Part shown: positions 23,061 to 34,400 of the stretch, one piece after another
How the letters are laid out: every line of letters begins with the position of its first letter
Numbering within the stretch: position 1 is the first letter of the stretch
Assembly: GCA_963920525.1 (NCBI GenBank)
Contig: OY986439.1
Span: 22,286,819-22,350,818 of the forward strand
Direction of reading: 5' to 3'
Source of the DNA: Dichetophora obliterata
Lineage: Eukaryota; Arthropoda; Insecta; Diptera; Sciomyzidae
Length of the DNA stretch: 64,000 nucleotides
Notes under the pieces: model-generated
Database searches by the model: none
Seen by the model: the letters and a program-made list of their open reading frames with translations, nothing else
Told to the model about the DNA's origin: nothing
Translations under genes and position numbers: made by a program

Positions 23061-23449
23061 ATCTTTTTTACCGAAGTTATTGTTGGCACTTTTTTATTTT
23101 CAGTTGTAACAAAAATAATTCAGAATTTATTAAAATGCTGTTTCTTTTCCTTGCAAGTTTTCTCAAAAGTATAATTGTCATATATTTATACTTCTATTTT
23201 TGGTATTTTTTTTCAGTATTTCAAAATTAGGGTGCTAGTTCTTTTAATGTTTTGTCAAGTTGTCCTAAATTCCATAATATATCAAACTTGTGCTTGTTTT
23301 CACTCTGGTGTCAAACTAAGATTCCACAGAAAAAAAAAGATGTGCAAAATACGGAGATGTTTTTAACATTTTAAAAATTGCTATAATTTTTATTTGCCCA
23401 AAGTTATGCTGCCATAATTTTTTATTTTTAGTGTATTTACAAATCCTTA

Positions 23450-24374
23450 ACACAGTGTCTACACTTGCAATACTTTATTGTATGCGAACTGTCAAATTCA
23501 ATTTCATGAGGAATATCGCAAGTGTAGTATACGCGCATATCATGAAATTGCTCATATCATGAAATTTATCTCTAGAAATATTTCTTGAGATATATCCTAC
23601 AAAAAAAACGTAACCGAAACTTAAATAAAATCAAATAAATTTTTCTGTTTACAACCACATTCTCATACCCATTTCAGTGTAAAAATTTGTGAAACAACGA
23701 AAAAATATGAACATTTCAGCAAATGCATGTGAAAGAAAGAGAAGATATCATTATCAAAAAGCATGACCAATTTTTGCATATCCACTATTGTATTTTTCCA
23801 TTCTTGGTTTCGCTAAAAATAAAAAAAAAGTTTTGTAATAAAAAATTAAAAAAGTCTTTAAATTGCTTATTGTTGTTACGCTGCTGCCTTTATAAAGAAG
23901 GATGCGTCAATAGGCACGCTTGCCAGTATCAATAATACAGTGAGTATTTTAACATTCACCGCATCTAATTCTACACCTGAAGTCGTCGCCACAGAAGTGG
24001 ATAACAGTAGCAGCAGCAGCAACAACAACAACAACAACAGCAACAACAAAAATTAAAAATATAATAAATTTAAAACATTTGCTTTAAGACACCAACGAAT
24101 TACATGCATTTTTATTTTTAAGGAGTACGTTAGATAAAACTGATTTGTACTTTACATATAACTGAGTTTTCGGTTACACCTATCTGGTGAGATTTGGTTA
24201 CCTATAACCTGTATTTAACTCTAACTAGAGAGAGCGAGTAAGCTATATTTCGATGGTATTGGAAATTGATAACCACTGATATCCACCTACATATTATAGC
24301 ATGAAATCGGGATATAATGAAATTCAATTTGACAGTTCGCATACAATAAAATATTGCAAGTCTAGACACTGTTT
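23450..24374. mobile_element. MITE T carrying a truncated P element
   Basis: Outer inverted repeats of about 55 bp: ACACAGTGTCTACACTTGCA at the left and the diverged inverse ending GACACTGTTT at the right, both with TGCGAACTGTCAAATT. Between them lies a P-family body (about 23596-24270) that matches 8184-8464 plus 9530-10000. It includes GTCGTCGCCACAGAAGTGG and a CAG/CAA microsatellite. This P copy has lost its right tip. Sister T element at 25685. Confidence 0.7.
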
Positions 24375-24407
24375 AAAAAAACTGATAGTTTTTTTAAGTA
24401 AGTTATT

Positions 24408-25639
24408 AAGGCTATTCACAGTTTAAGCGTACATTTAACAAATCGTATTTATAGTATTTGTTATTGTTGAAACTGTTAGCACTCCACCATGTGACTCAGT
24501 ATTAAAAAATTATGCAACCCTGTGTGTAATATGGCGGCCGTAGTAGACATAGCATAAAAATACGAGGTACAAAAAACGCGTCCAAGGGCTACTTTTATTT
24601 ACGCTTGTTAGCGTATTTTCGTTTGCATGCAAAACAACAACAAAGCAAAATATGCTTATCCCCAACTCATACGGTGATTGCCAATCAAACAATCTACTGG
24701 TTTTGTTGTTCTTTTCAATGGGAATCTGTCAAAAGCACTAGCTCTAGGTCTACACGAGACAAATTATCACGACATTTTCAATACACTCACATATTTTTTA
24801 CTAACACATTTATATTTTCTCAGTTGTCAGCTCAATTGTCTCAACAATCAGGCAGACAGTTAAACTAACAACGATTTGACGTAGGCTGACATTTTTTGTC
24901 ATTTTCTTCTGAAAGTGAAGAACAAGAACAGAGAAAAATTTAAAAACCAAAGAAACGTCAAATTATACAACAAATGCCATTTATTGTCTTGTAATTGTTA
25001 AGCCCACCTACGTCACGCTAGACAATTTGCGTGAAATTGACAATAATTTCACAACTAATACGGATATAAACAGTTGTTACGTGTAGAAGCAGCTTTAGAG
25101 CGAGAGCGGATGAACACAGATTGCAGCAATCAAATTTGTTAATTTTTTGATTGCTGTACATGTCAACAATCAGCAATCTGAACAGTGTTGCTGGGTAGCG
25201 AAATATAATTTTTGCTAAGTTTAAGTACCTAAAAAGTACTTTTGTTGAAAAAACGTAATACTTTTTACAATAACATAATGGAAAAATCGTCTCATGAAAC
25301 TTTTATTCTTAACAAGTAAATTAATGAAGTTAACAAAGAAACAAGCAGACAAGAAAGTGTATTTTTGAAAACAGGAAATAGAAAGCAAGAATACGCTTTT
25401 ATTGTACGAAATAGAGTGGAGGAGAAAAAGTAGTGTACTTCAAAGAAATTTCAAATGCAGATTGGCGTGTCATGTGAACTACCAACAATCTAATAACAAT
25501 GAAAATTTAAAAGAGCGTGAGAAAAATTCATTGATTGCATATCAAACAATCCCGTGTGAGTTAGCCATTACGTAAATTGGCGAACAAATAACAAATCGTA
25601 CAAATCGCAGACCAGCGTATCTAAACAGTGAATAGCCTT
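24408..25639. mobile_element. 1.2-kb inverted-repeat element with ATT duplication
   Basis: Ends AAGGCTATTCACAGTTTA (left) and TAAACAGTGAATAGCCTT (right), flanked by ATT at 24405-24407 and 25640-25642. No transposase frame was found; the open frames at 24605-24868 show no motif. An inner pair of GACGTAGG/CCTACGTC phrases (24880 and 25007) suggests another insertion inside. Confidence 0.75.
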
Positions 25640-25684
25640 ATTGTTCCTATAGTTTCTGATGTTGTTTTTTTTTAGAAAATCATA

Positions 25685-26129
25685 ACACACTGTCTCCACT
25701 TACAATGTTTGATTGCATGCGAACTGTCAAATTGAATTTCATGATATCTACATTTCATGCTATGATATTTAGGTGGGCACTTCATCTCATAAAATTTAAT
25801 TTTGAAATTGTTTGGAAAAGTTTATTACATTAATAATTTCTTTCATTCGCCGTTCCATTTTATGTTTTTTCACTCTTTTAATGCTTTTGCAATATTTTTT
25901 GCTTGAAAAGTTCTTAAAATTGCACACAATTACATATTTTACTGAAAAGTGACAGCTCATCGCATGAAATATATCTGAAGAAATATGTCAAAAGATAAAT
26001 TTAATGATATGAACAATTTCATGATATGAACAATTTCATGATATGAGTAGTCTACACTTGAGATATATATCATGATATTCAATTTGACAGTTCGCATGCA
26101 ATCAAACATTGTAAGTGGAGACAGCGTGT
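25685..26129. mobile_element. MITE T, second copy
   Basis: 445 bp. Inverted ends ACACACTGTCTCCACTTACA and the near-perfect inverse ending GGAGACAGCGTGT; arms about 50 bp with TGCATGCGAACTGTCAAATT. The centre has repeated ATCATGAAAT phrases. It lies 160 bp upstream of the Pa1 start and so may sit in its promoter region. Confidence 0.8.
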
Positions 26130-26289
26130 AAAGAAGTAAAATCTTTATCGTATAAAACGCCTTGTGATTAATCGAAAATCCAATTATTGGTATCGACTTT
26201 TTATGAGTATTTTTTGTGACTCACTATTGTCGGATGAAACCAAAGAAAGCATTTCAACATTTTGCCTCAATTAATAACAAACCGTAAAT

Positions 26290-26751
26290 ATGACCAGCGA
26301 AGTCTCATCCAACTTGGAGTCCTTCTGCATCCCATGTGTACCGGATGGTGAAGAATTTGAGCCAACAGCTGAGGAGCTAGAAAGTTTCTATACAATGCTT
26401 GAAAATGGAACCATACCAGAGCTGCAGTGGCAGTGTCCTGGTAGAAGAGCACCTTCACCGCTGGAAGGTAAAGAAGAACAGATCAGTGCAGTGGAGCAAG
26501 CAGAGAAAGAAGCGTGAGTCTTTCTACTAATTTAATAATTGCACATTTGTTTTTATGCATGTATGTATGCATGTCTTTCATACAGTCCTGTGCAAAACGA
26601 TTTCGACTTTATGGACGATGTAGCGGCGCCACAAATGCGTGTGCGTAATCAAAATTCCACTCCAAAGTCGGCCAAGAAGAAAACCGCGAATTTTGCGGGC
26701 GTTATAGATGCGTTGAAAAAACAAATGCAAAATCAAAAAGAAGGTTCATAG
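26290..26751 (+). CDS. Pa1: PAGR1/PA1-like subunit of the MLL3/4 (Trr) complex
   Basis: Two exons, 26290-26513 and 26586-26751, join in phase to 129 residues. Residues 11-60 read FCIPCVPDGEEFEP, then LESFYTMLENGTIPELQ, then PGRRAPSPLEG. These correspond to the conserved core of vertebrate PAGR1 (WCVPC...LYELL..GTLELQ...PRRPPTPE). Exon 2 adds NDFDFMDD and a basic segment STPKSAKKKTANF, matching the FDFDDE and TPGS regions. PAGR1 binds PTIP within the H3K4 methyltransferase complex in the nucleus. It is much shorter than human PAGR1, with no long acidic N-terminus. Identification is by motif memory; the order of four blocks makes it fairly secure. Confidence 0.8.
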
Positions 26752-28416
26752 AAGGAAAAATTACTGAAAAAATAAAATTGACTTATTAATAAGATTAAGG
26801 TACTATCATAAGCTAGAATTCAATAAGAAGATTTGTAGTAATGAAGAAAAAATCAACTATGTACAAGAAACTAAAAAACAAATACAGCTCTACTTGAAAA
26901 AATCATATCACATTGTAGAAACGCTATTTCAATAATTTAACTTGCACGCCGAGCTCATTTTATCAAAGCGTTTTTTCCCTATCTCCATAAAACAACGTCC
27001 AAGGAATGAAACAAACAGCTTATTTATTTTACTTTATTTTTATTTATAACTGTTCTTCTGTAGATCGTAGATACAAACATAATTAACAACGTGCCAAGGC
27101 AAGATCTTCGTTAATGTGAGAGTTTAAAAAAGTTTGAATTTGTAAAATTAAACACTTTATTTACACACACGAGGAATTGATTGTGTGAATAAAAATATTT
27201 TTGAAAGTGAAATTTTATTTTTTTTAAATCAGCAGTTAAATAATGATTACGATTAGTAAGTAATTCGTATTCGTAGAAATTCGATTATATTATTTAAAAC
27301 GGCGAAATAATTGATTTAGGTACGTTTATTTTTTGTTTGTAATCGTAATCTAATAATTACGATTACAAATAATCAAAAATAATTACGATTAATTCAGATT
27401 ACGAAAATAATCAAAAAGAATCAAAAGTAATCAAGAAAAAATAATACGCCTGCTTTAAGAAATTATTTTTGATTCTTTTTGACTATTTAAATAATTTCTA
27501 AAACTAGTCGGATTATTTTTCTTGAATACTTTTGATTCTTTTTGATTATAATCGTAATTATTTTTTGATGGTTTGTAATCGTAATCAATTACTAATCATA
27601 TACTTCTTCCTCAAGGATTATATTTTTTTTTTTTTGTATTTGTATTTATTTTGTTACAATATGTTGACATTTAAGACTTAGTCTTTTACATGCCTCATTT
27701 ATAGCATACATAACAACTTATATAATGATTAAAATTATTTTTAAAATAAAATTGATTACTAATCGTAATCGCAATTTAACAACCATGTTTTAAATATCTA
27801 TATAGAAATAGGTTTACGCCTTAATTAATTTTTTACAGTTTTGTTTGTCTACTTTGTTTTGTATTAAAATATGATAAACATTAAATGAAATTAATTTTAA
27901 ACTTAGCTCAAAACTTAATAACAATTTAAAGTACACGATAAAAAATAGTTTAAAATTAATCATTTACATGTGTGCTACAACATTTAAAAATAACAATGTG
28001 TGAAAAAAAGATTATAAGTATGTCTGAGTGAGAATTTCCGTGTGATAATTCATATTAAAACGATTCGTTGTTGATTAACATAGCACTAAATTTAAATTAA
28101 ACAAAATAAACACAATTTACAGTAATGTTTTTAGTTTTTTTTTTGCAATATTACGAAAACTCAATTATATTTTAAAATTTTTGAAGTTATTATTTCGTGT
28201 CGCTTTTGGTTAAAATTTAATTTTGCATTTTAACTTAAAATTTACTATCTATAATATAAGTAATTCGTTTTCAAAAGCAATTATGTTTAGTTTAAAATTT
28301 AAGTCCACTTAGAAATAACTTTAGTTCATTATAAATTCTACTCGCTGCACGATCAAATTTTGAGTTTGAACAAACATAAAAGCAAAATGTACTTCAGCAG
28401 CGTTTGGCTTTCTTTT
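26752..28416. other. Intergenic AT-rich DNA with repeats
   Basis: Between 27225 and 27775 GTAATCGTAATCA-like strings occur in both orientations (27345, 27540-27585, 27757), forming long imperfect hairpins. A short TTTGTATTTGTATTTATTTTG tract at 27635 resembles the tail of the element at 29083. No gene is seen. The hop 3' untranslated region must lie just below 28417. Confidence 0.5.
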
Positions 28417-31400
28417 CTAAATGCATTCGCCACTTTCGCTTTTAATTGACTGGATTTCGTTGATTAAATCTTTAAAGTTTGGACGCATTTTGGGATTTGC
28501 TTGCCAACACGACATCATCAGCTTTTCATAAACAATATCAGGGCAGAGTGTTGGTTTACGTAATCTAATAGAAACAAGAAGATGGAACAAAATTTAGAAG
28601 CGTAATTATTAATAGAGAATTTTTTTTATGTATTTTGGGACACGATACAATTAAACTCATTCAGTTTAATTATCAAATAATGTATCGAAAATGTTAGAAT
28701 AAATGTTATACCTGTCACCGCTTTCGAGCCTGTTGAGGAACTCCTCTTGTGTCAGTTCTTTTTCGGCTTCGAGATTCGGTGTTTCACCACGTGAAAACAT
28801 TTCAAACAGCGTCACACCATAAGACCAGACATCCGATTGAAATGAAAATTTCGCAGTTTTAATTGATTCCGGCGAGTACCTAACGGAAGGTAGTAGTCAG
28901 ATAAAGTATTTATTTATTTAAGTTTCATTTAGACGCTTACAAGAATAAACTTATAGTTAAGCACTTAGTTAAGCTACTTCCAAAGACGTAAAGAATTGAC
29001 GAAAAACTGTCGTTCAGGCGGTTAGCAGAAATGCGTACGTATAGTTAAGTTATACGTTGATATCTTAAAAATTACAGTTTCTATTTGTATTTGTATTTGT
29101 ATTTTCATCAAACAGAGACAACTCTTACAGACTACTTATGAACAAGATATATACATTAAAAATTCACTAAATTACACTAACAAAATTTATTTAATAAATA
29201 TAATGACAAGAGAAAAAGAAATAAGTAAAATGTTACTTTACTTTAATGAAATAAAGATTTATCACAAGATTGAATACAAAACTTACAAAGAATTAAATGA
29301 CATTAAAATAAATAAAGCACAATTAAATATAAAGTGATGAATAGAGTAAATAATGCCAAAAAGAATATGATTAACTAGAATAAAATGTTGGTAGAAGCAT
29401 GAGATGAGATTTAAAACACATTCTTGTGGTAGAGTTAAAAATGTCAATGAATGGCAAGATTTGATTCGTCTCAATAATGCAACGAGTAATCGGTTCGTTC
29501 CGAGCATAAACACATCTATGGAATGGAACACGGAAATTAAACTGACTACGAAGATGCCGAGATGGTGAAATAAAGTCCAGCATTGCAAGTAGCGTAGGGT
29601 CTTGAATATGATAGTGGACCAAGTCATGAACAATAATAATAGATTGAATTCGGCGCCTAGACTTCAATGAAGTAATATTAATCAGGGCACACCTTGTACT
29701 ATAGGAAAGAGGCTCAGGAAGATTCCAGTTTAATTGGAAAACCATAAATCTCGTAAATTTCTTTTGAACCCTTTCGATTCTTAGAGCTTGGGTAGACGAG
29801 TAAGGATTCCAGACAACTGAGCAATAATCCAAATGAGGTCTAACCAGAGAAGTATAGAGAAGTTTGAGGGTGTAGGGATCTTTAAATTCTTTTGCGTTTC
29901 TGATTAAAAAGGCTAACATAGAATTAGACTTGTTAATGACGAGATTAATATGTTCTTTAAAATTTAAACGAGTATCAAACAAAATTCCGAGGTCTTTCTT
30001 ACAGGAAACTCTTTCTAGTTCACAAGAGTTTATAAAATAACTATTTATTAAAGGCAATGAAGCTCTATAAAATGAAAGACATTGGCATTTAGAGATATTA
30101 AGGGGCAGTTTATTCAACTCGCACCATGCAAAGATAGACTCAATGTCCTTTTGAAGAAAAATGGCGTCAGCAAAAGAATTTATAGAGCGGAAAAGTTTGA
30201 GGTCGTCAGCGAATAAAAGACAATGAGAATATTTAACTACTAATGGTAGGTCGTTAATAAACAGCAGAAACAGGAGAGGCCCAAGGTGGCTGCCTTGCGG
30301 AACCCCAGATGTAGCGACAAAGGGGCAAGATAGGCAGTCGTTAACTTTTACTAGTTGAATGCGATTTGACAGGTAGGATTTGAACCAATTGAGGAGATTT
30401 GAGTGAACACCAAGAGATGAAAGTTTGAGAATAAGTTAATTATGGTCAACTTTGTCGAACGCTTTAGCAAAGTCGGTATAAATAACATCAGTTTGTAAGC
30501 CGGCTTCAAAATTACGCATCACAGAGTTACAAAAAAGGGTTAAATTGGATACAGTAGACTTTCCAGTTATGAAACCATGCTGAACCGGTGACATTATATT
30601 TTTGACATGAAAAGATAATTTATCATACACAATTTTATCAAATTTTTCTGATACACATATGGTGGTTTCTTTGTGAAAAATAGTTTTACGCCAAAACATA
30701 ACGTGCTATACAGTTAAATGCAATATTCAGTTTTCGTTTACTTGCGGCATTACAGTATGCAAAAACATCACATCCGTACAATTAAGTAGGAACGAGATAT
30801 GTTTTGGCCAGTAGCATTCTGATACTAAAGTGGGTAAAGTGCTGCGTAGCCCACAGATTGTTAAGAATGCTCACAAATTCTTTCTACGGTGATGTTGACA
30901 TGATTCATCAAATCCAAGGTGCTGTTAAAGCTAATGCCAAGGTTTTTTGCTGTGTAAACGACCTTAATACGAGAACCTTACGAAGATGATTTCCGGTAAT
31001 CGTGATATAAAATTATGGTTGTAGGCAATGATTAATCATTTAGATTTATTTGGATTGAGGCAAGATCCATTAGTAGATGCCCTATCATTAATTTTACTCA
31101 AATCTTCACTCAAATTGGTAACACAAGTATCGAGATCATTCTTTTGACAACTAACATAAATTTGTACACCACCTGAATGCTAGTTTTTTAGTATATTTGC
31201 AAGACCATTAATATAGAGCGAAAACAAAAGTAGCCTTGGGGAACACCACGTGCCACTGACAAAAAGTTTGCAGTCGCACAACCAATACTGCTTGGATTTT
31301 TTAGGTGAGGTACGATCTCATGAAACGTGTCTTTGTTTTGCGCATAGAATTTCATGATCGGCCGTGTCGAAGACTTTAGAGTGGTCAAGCAGTACCAGAA

Positions 31401-34400
31401 AAGTAATTTCATCGCAATCAAGATTTTTTCGAATTTCATCAGAGACGTCTAATAACGCTGTCACACAACTGCATTTATTTGTTTCTGCATCAGCGACTTA
31501 AAAACTTTCAAAAGAAATGGCAGAATAGCAATGGGACGATAGTCATTTTCGGTTTTAGGTATTGGAATTATTTTTGTTTTTTCCAGATATCGGGCAAATA
31601 GGATTTAGTTATAATTGTGTTGACAGTCACCGACTATCATTCGTTGCGATCAGACGTGTGTGAGTTATTCGTATTTTCTTAGTGTGTATTACGCTTTTTC
31701 AACAGTGTTCCTCGAATTCTTTTATTCGATATTTTCTAAATTTTTTACTTTTCTTAAAAAATATATTTAAAACCCGCATAGAGGATTGGCTTCCTTAAAC
31801 ATGGCCCCAGGGCCTCCTGATAGTTCTGCAAATAGATTTGCTCCATTGGCAGATTTCATTGATACACCAATCAAAAGGAAAAAAGCCGACACGAGACAAT
31901 CAACTTTCCCTCCCCTCCCAGTCAGAGTTCCTCCGACATATAATCCAAAATACCTATTAATTTCGTCGGCCGATAATAACAACCCAATCTCAAAACTCAG
32001 CCCTTTCGCTATTAAAAAAAGCCTGGAATCAATTTCAACCGAAATAGACTCTATTTCTCAATTAAGAGATGGCAGTCTACTTATTTTAGTGCGCAGCGCC
32101 AGAGTGGCAGAAAAATTTATCAAGGCCAAAACACTGTCGAACATGTGCCCAATAATTGTAAAATATCACGAAAGTCTCAATTTTGTTAAAGGAGTAGTTT
32201 TTGCTCCGTGTTTAATTCATGTCTCCGAAGAAGAAATCATTAAAGAAATGAAAAGCCAAGGTGTAGCAGATGTCTACAAATTCACCCGTCTCAATGAGGG
32301 AAAGCCAACATTCACTGGTCAAATGGTATTAACCTTCGACTTATTTAAACTACCACTTTCAGTTGATGTTGCATGGTATAAAGTAAAAGTTCACCAATAT
32401 ATTCCTAACCCGATGCGCTGTAAAAAATGCCAGAAATTAGGCCACACCCAAAAACGATGCGCTAACGACCCAACATGCCCAGACTGCAATCTTCCACCAC
32501 ATCAACCTATTAACTGCATCCGTCTCCTCTGCGCCAACTGCTTAGGTGACCATTCTGCTTCTGACAGAAATTGCCCAAGGTTTCTACAAGCTAAAGAAAT
32601 TCTTAAAATTAAAACAAACGATAAATGCAGTATGGGCGAAGCTCGTCGCAAATTCAATGAAAAAAATACAGTTACTATCACTCCACATGTTAGCTCTTTT
32701 GCTGTAACAGTTAACAATCAGACAAACACAATCAACAAAGAATCAGAAAAAAACACCAATACACCCTCACCTCCTCTCCCTTCTTTCGAGAGAACCAACT
32801 CGGTCTCTCAAAATAACCAAACAAAAACAATCACAGTTCAGAAATCATCCTCATTTACTCAGAATTCTAACATAAATAATCCCGTTACATTACCATTACT
32901 ACCTCAAAAACAAAGTGAAAATCAAACAACATACAACAAAAACCTAAATAAAGAAAAAACCAACTATTCCCAAATTACATCAAATACCCCACACGAAATC
33001 AACCAAAATATACCGAACATTACACATTCTACTCCTAACAACAATATGTCTCCAATCTCTAATCTAACGCAAACTCTAATTGAAAATAACGATTATTATA
33101 TGCAAACAGACAAAAACAGCTCTGATGATAATTAATAGATCACTTTATCTCCCATTACTATCAAGCACTCCCATAACCCTTTCTGCTTTAATACTTAACT
33201 TCTCCTTTTGTAAACGCTTTTGATTACAAATGTGACGAAACTATTTGTATTTATTTTTATTTATTTTTTTCTTAATGGATTTCAAGATATTGCAGTGGAA
33301 CATCAAAGGTTTCATAAACAATATAAATGAATTTCATCTACTACAAAAAGAGCTTAACGCTGACCTTATTTCCCTCCAAGAAACTCATTGTAAACATGAT
33401 TTCAACCCCATACCCCCAAAATCCTATGTAGGATATTTCTATAACTCTCCACTTAATACCACAGCCAAACAGGGCGTAGGTGTTTTTATCAAAAGCAATA
33501 TACCACATAAATTATTAGACATCAACTCATTATTTCAGTTAATTGCTATTGAAGTTCAACTAAAAATTAAATTTACTATCATATCTTTTTACATTCCTCC
33601 CACTCAACCTTTCACCTCAAGGGACTTAGCAGACATATTTCTCTCTATCAATACTCCCCTTCTGGTTTTAGGCGACTTCAATAGCTGGAACACTCAATGG
33701 GGCTCTCAATATAACAATAACCGAGGTAACACTGTCGAAAATGCATTGATTCAATCTGATCTTTGTATTCTGAATGATGGCCGGCCGACTCACTTTTCTA
33801 CACATAGAACATTAACCCATATCGATATATCCTGTTGCTCTCCATCCCTTGTCCCTATCATCTCATGGGATATTTTTCCTGACCTTCACAATAGTGATCA
33901 CTTCCCTATTAAATTAAATATTTCCTTTTCACATAACACAGTCAAACCTACGACTTCATCCAAATTTCTCCTAGATCTTGCAGACTGGAAAAGATTTTCG
34001 ATGAAAGTAGACTCAGAACTCGTGCAAAGACTCCCCTCAAACACCAGTAATAAAGAAGCAGCATCAATAGGAAAAGCCATTCGTGCTGCAGCTAATCTGT
34101 ACATCCCTCAAAGTCACTCTACAAAAATAAAAAAGTATCCCCCATGGTGGAGTAAGGAACTTTCAGTCCTCAGAGAAAATAAAATGTCGGCTTGGCATGC
34201 TTTTCGCCATAGCCCCATATCTTCAAATCTCATCGCATATAAAAAAAGAAACGCTAAATTTAGAAAAGAAATAAAAAGACAAAAGGAAATCAGCTTTCAA
34301 AAATTTACCTCTTCCATTAACCGTGACTCCCCTTTAGCAGAACTCTGGAGCAAAATAAACAGACTTTCAAATAGAAATCCCTCTCAACAAATAATGGTAT

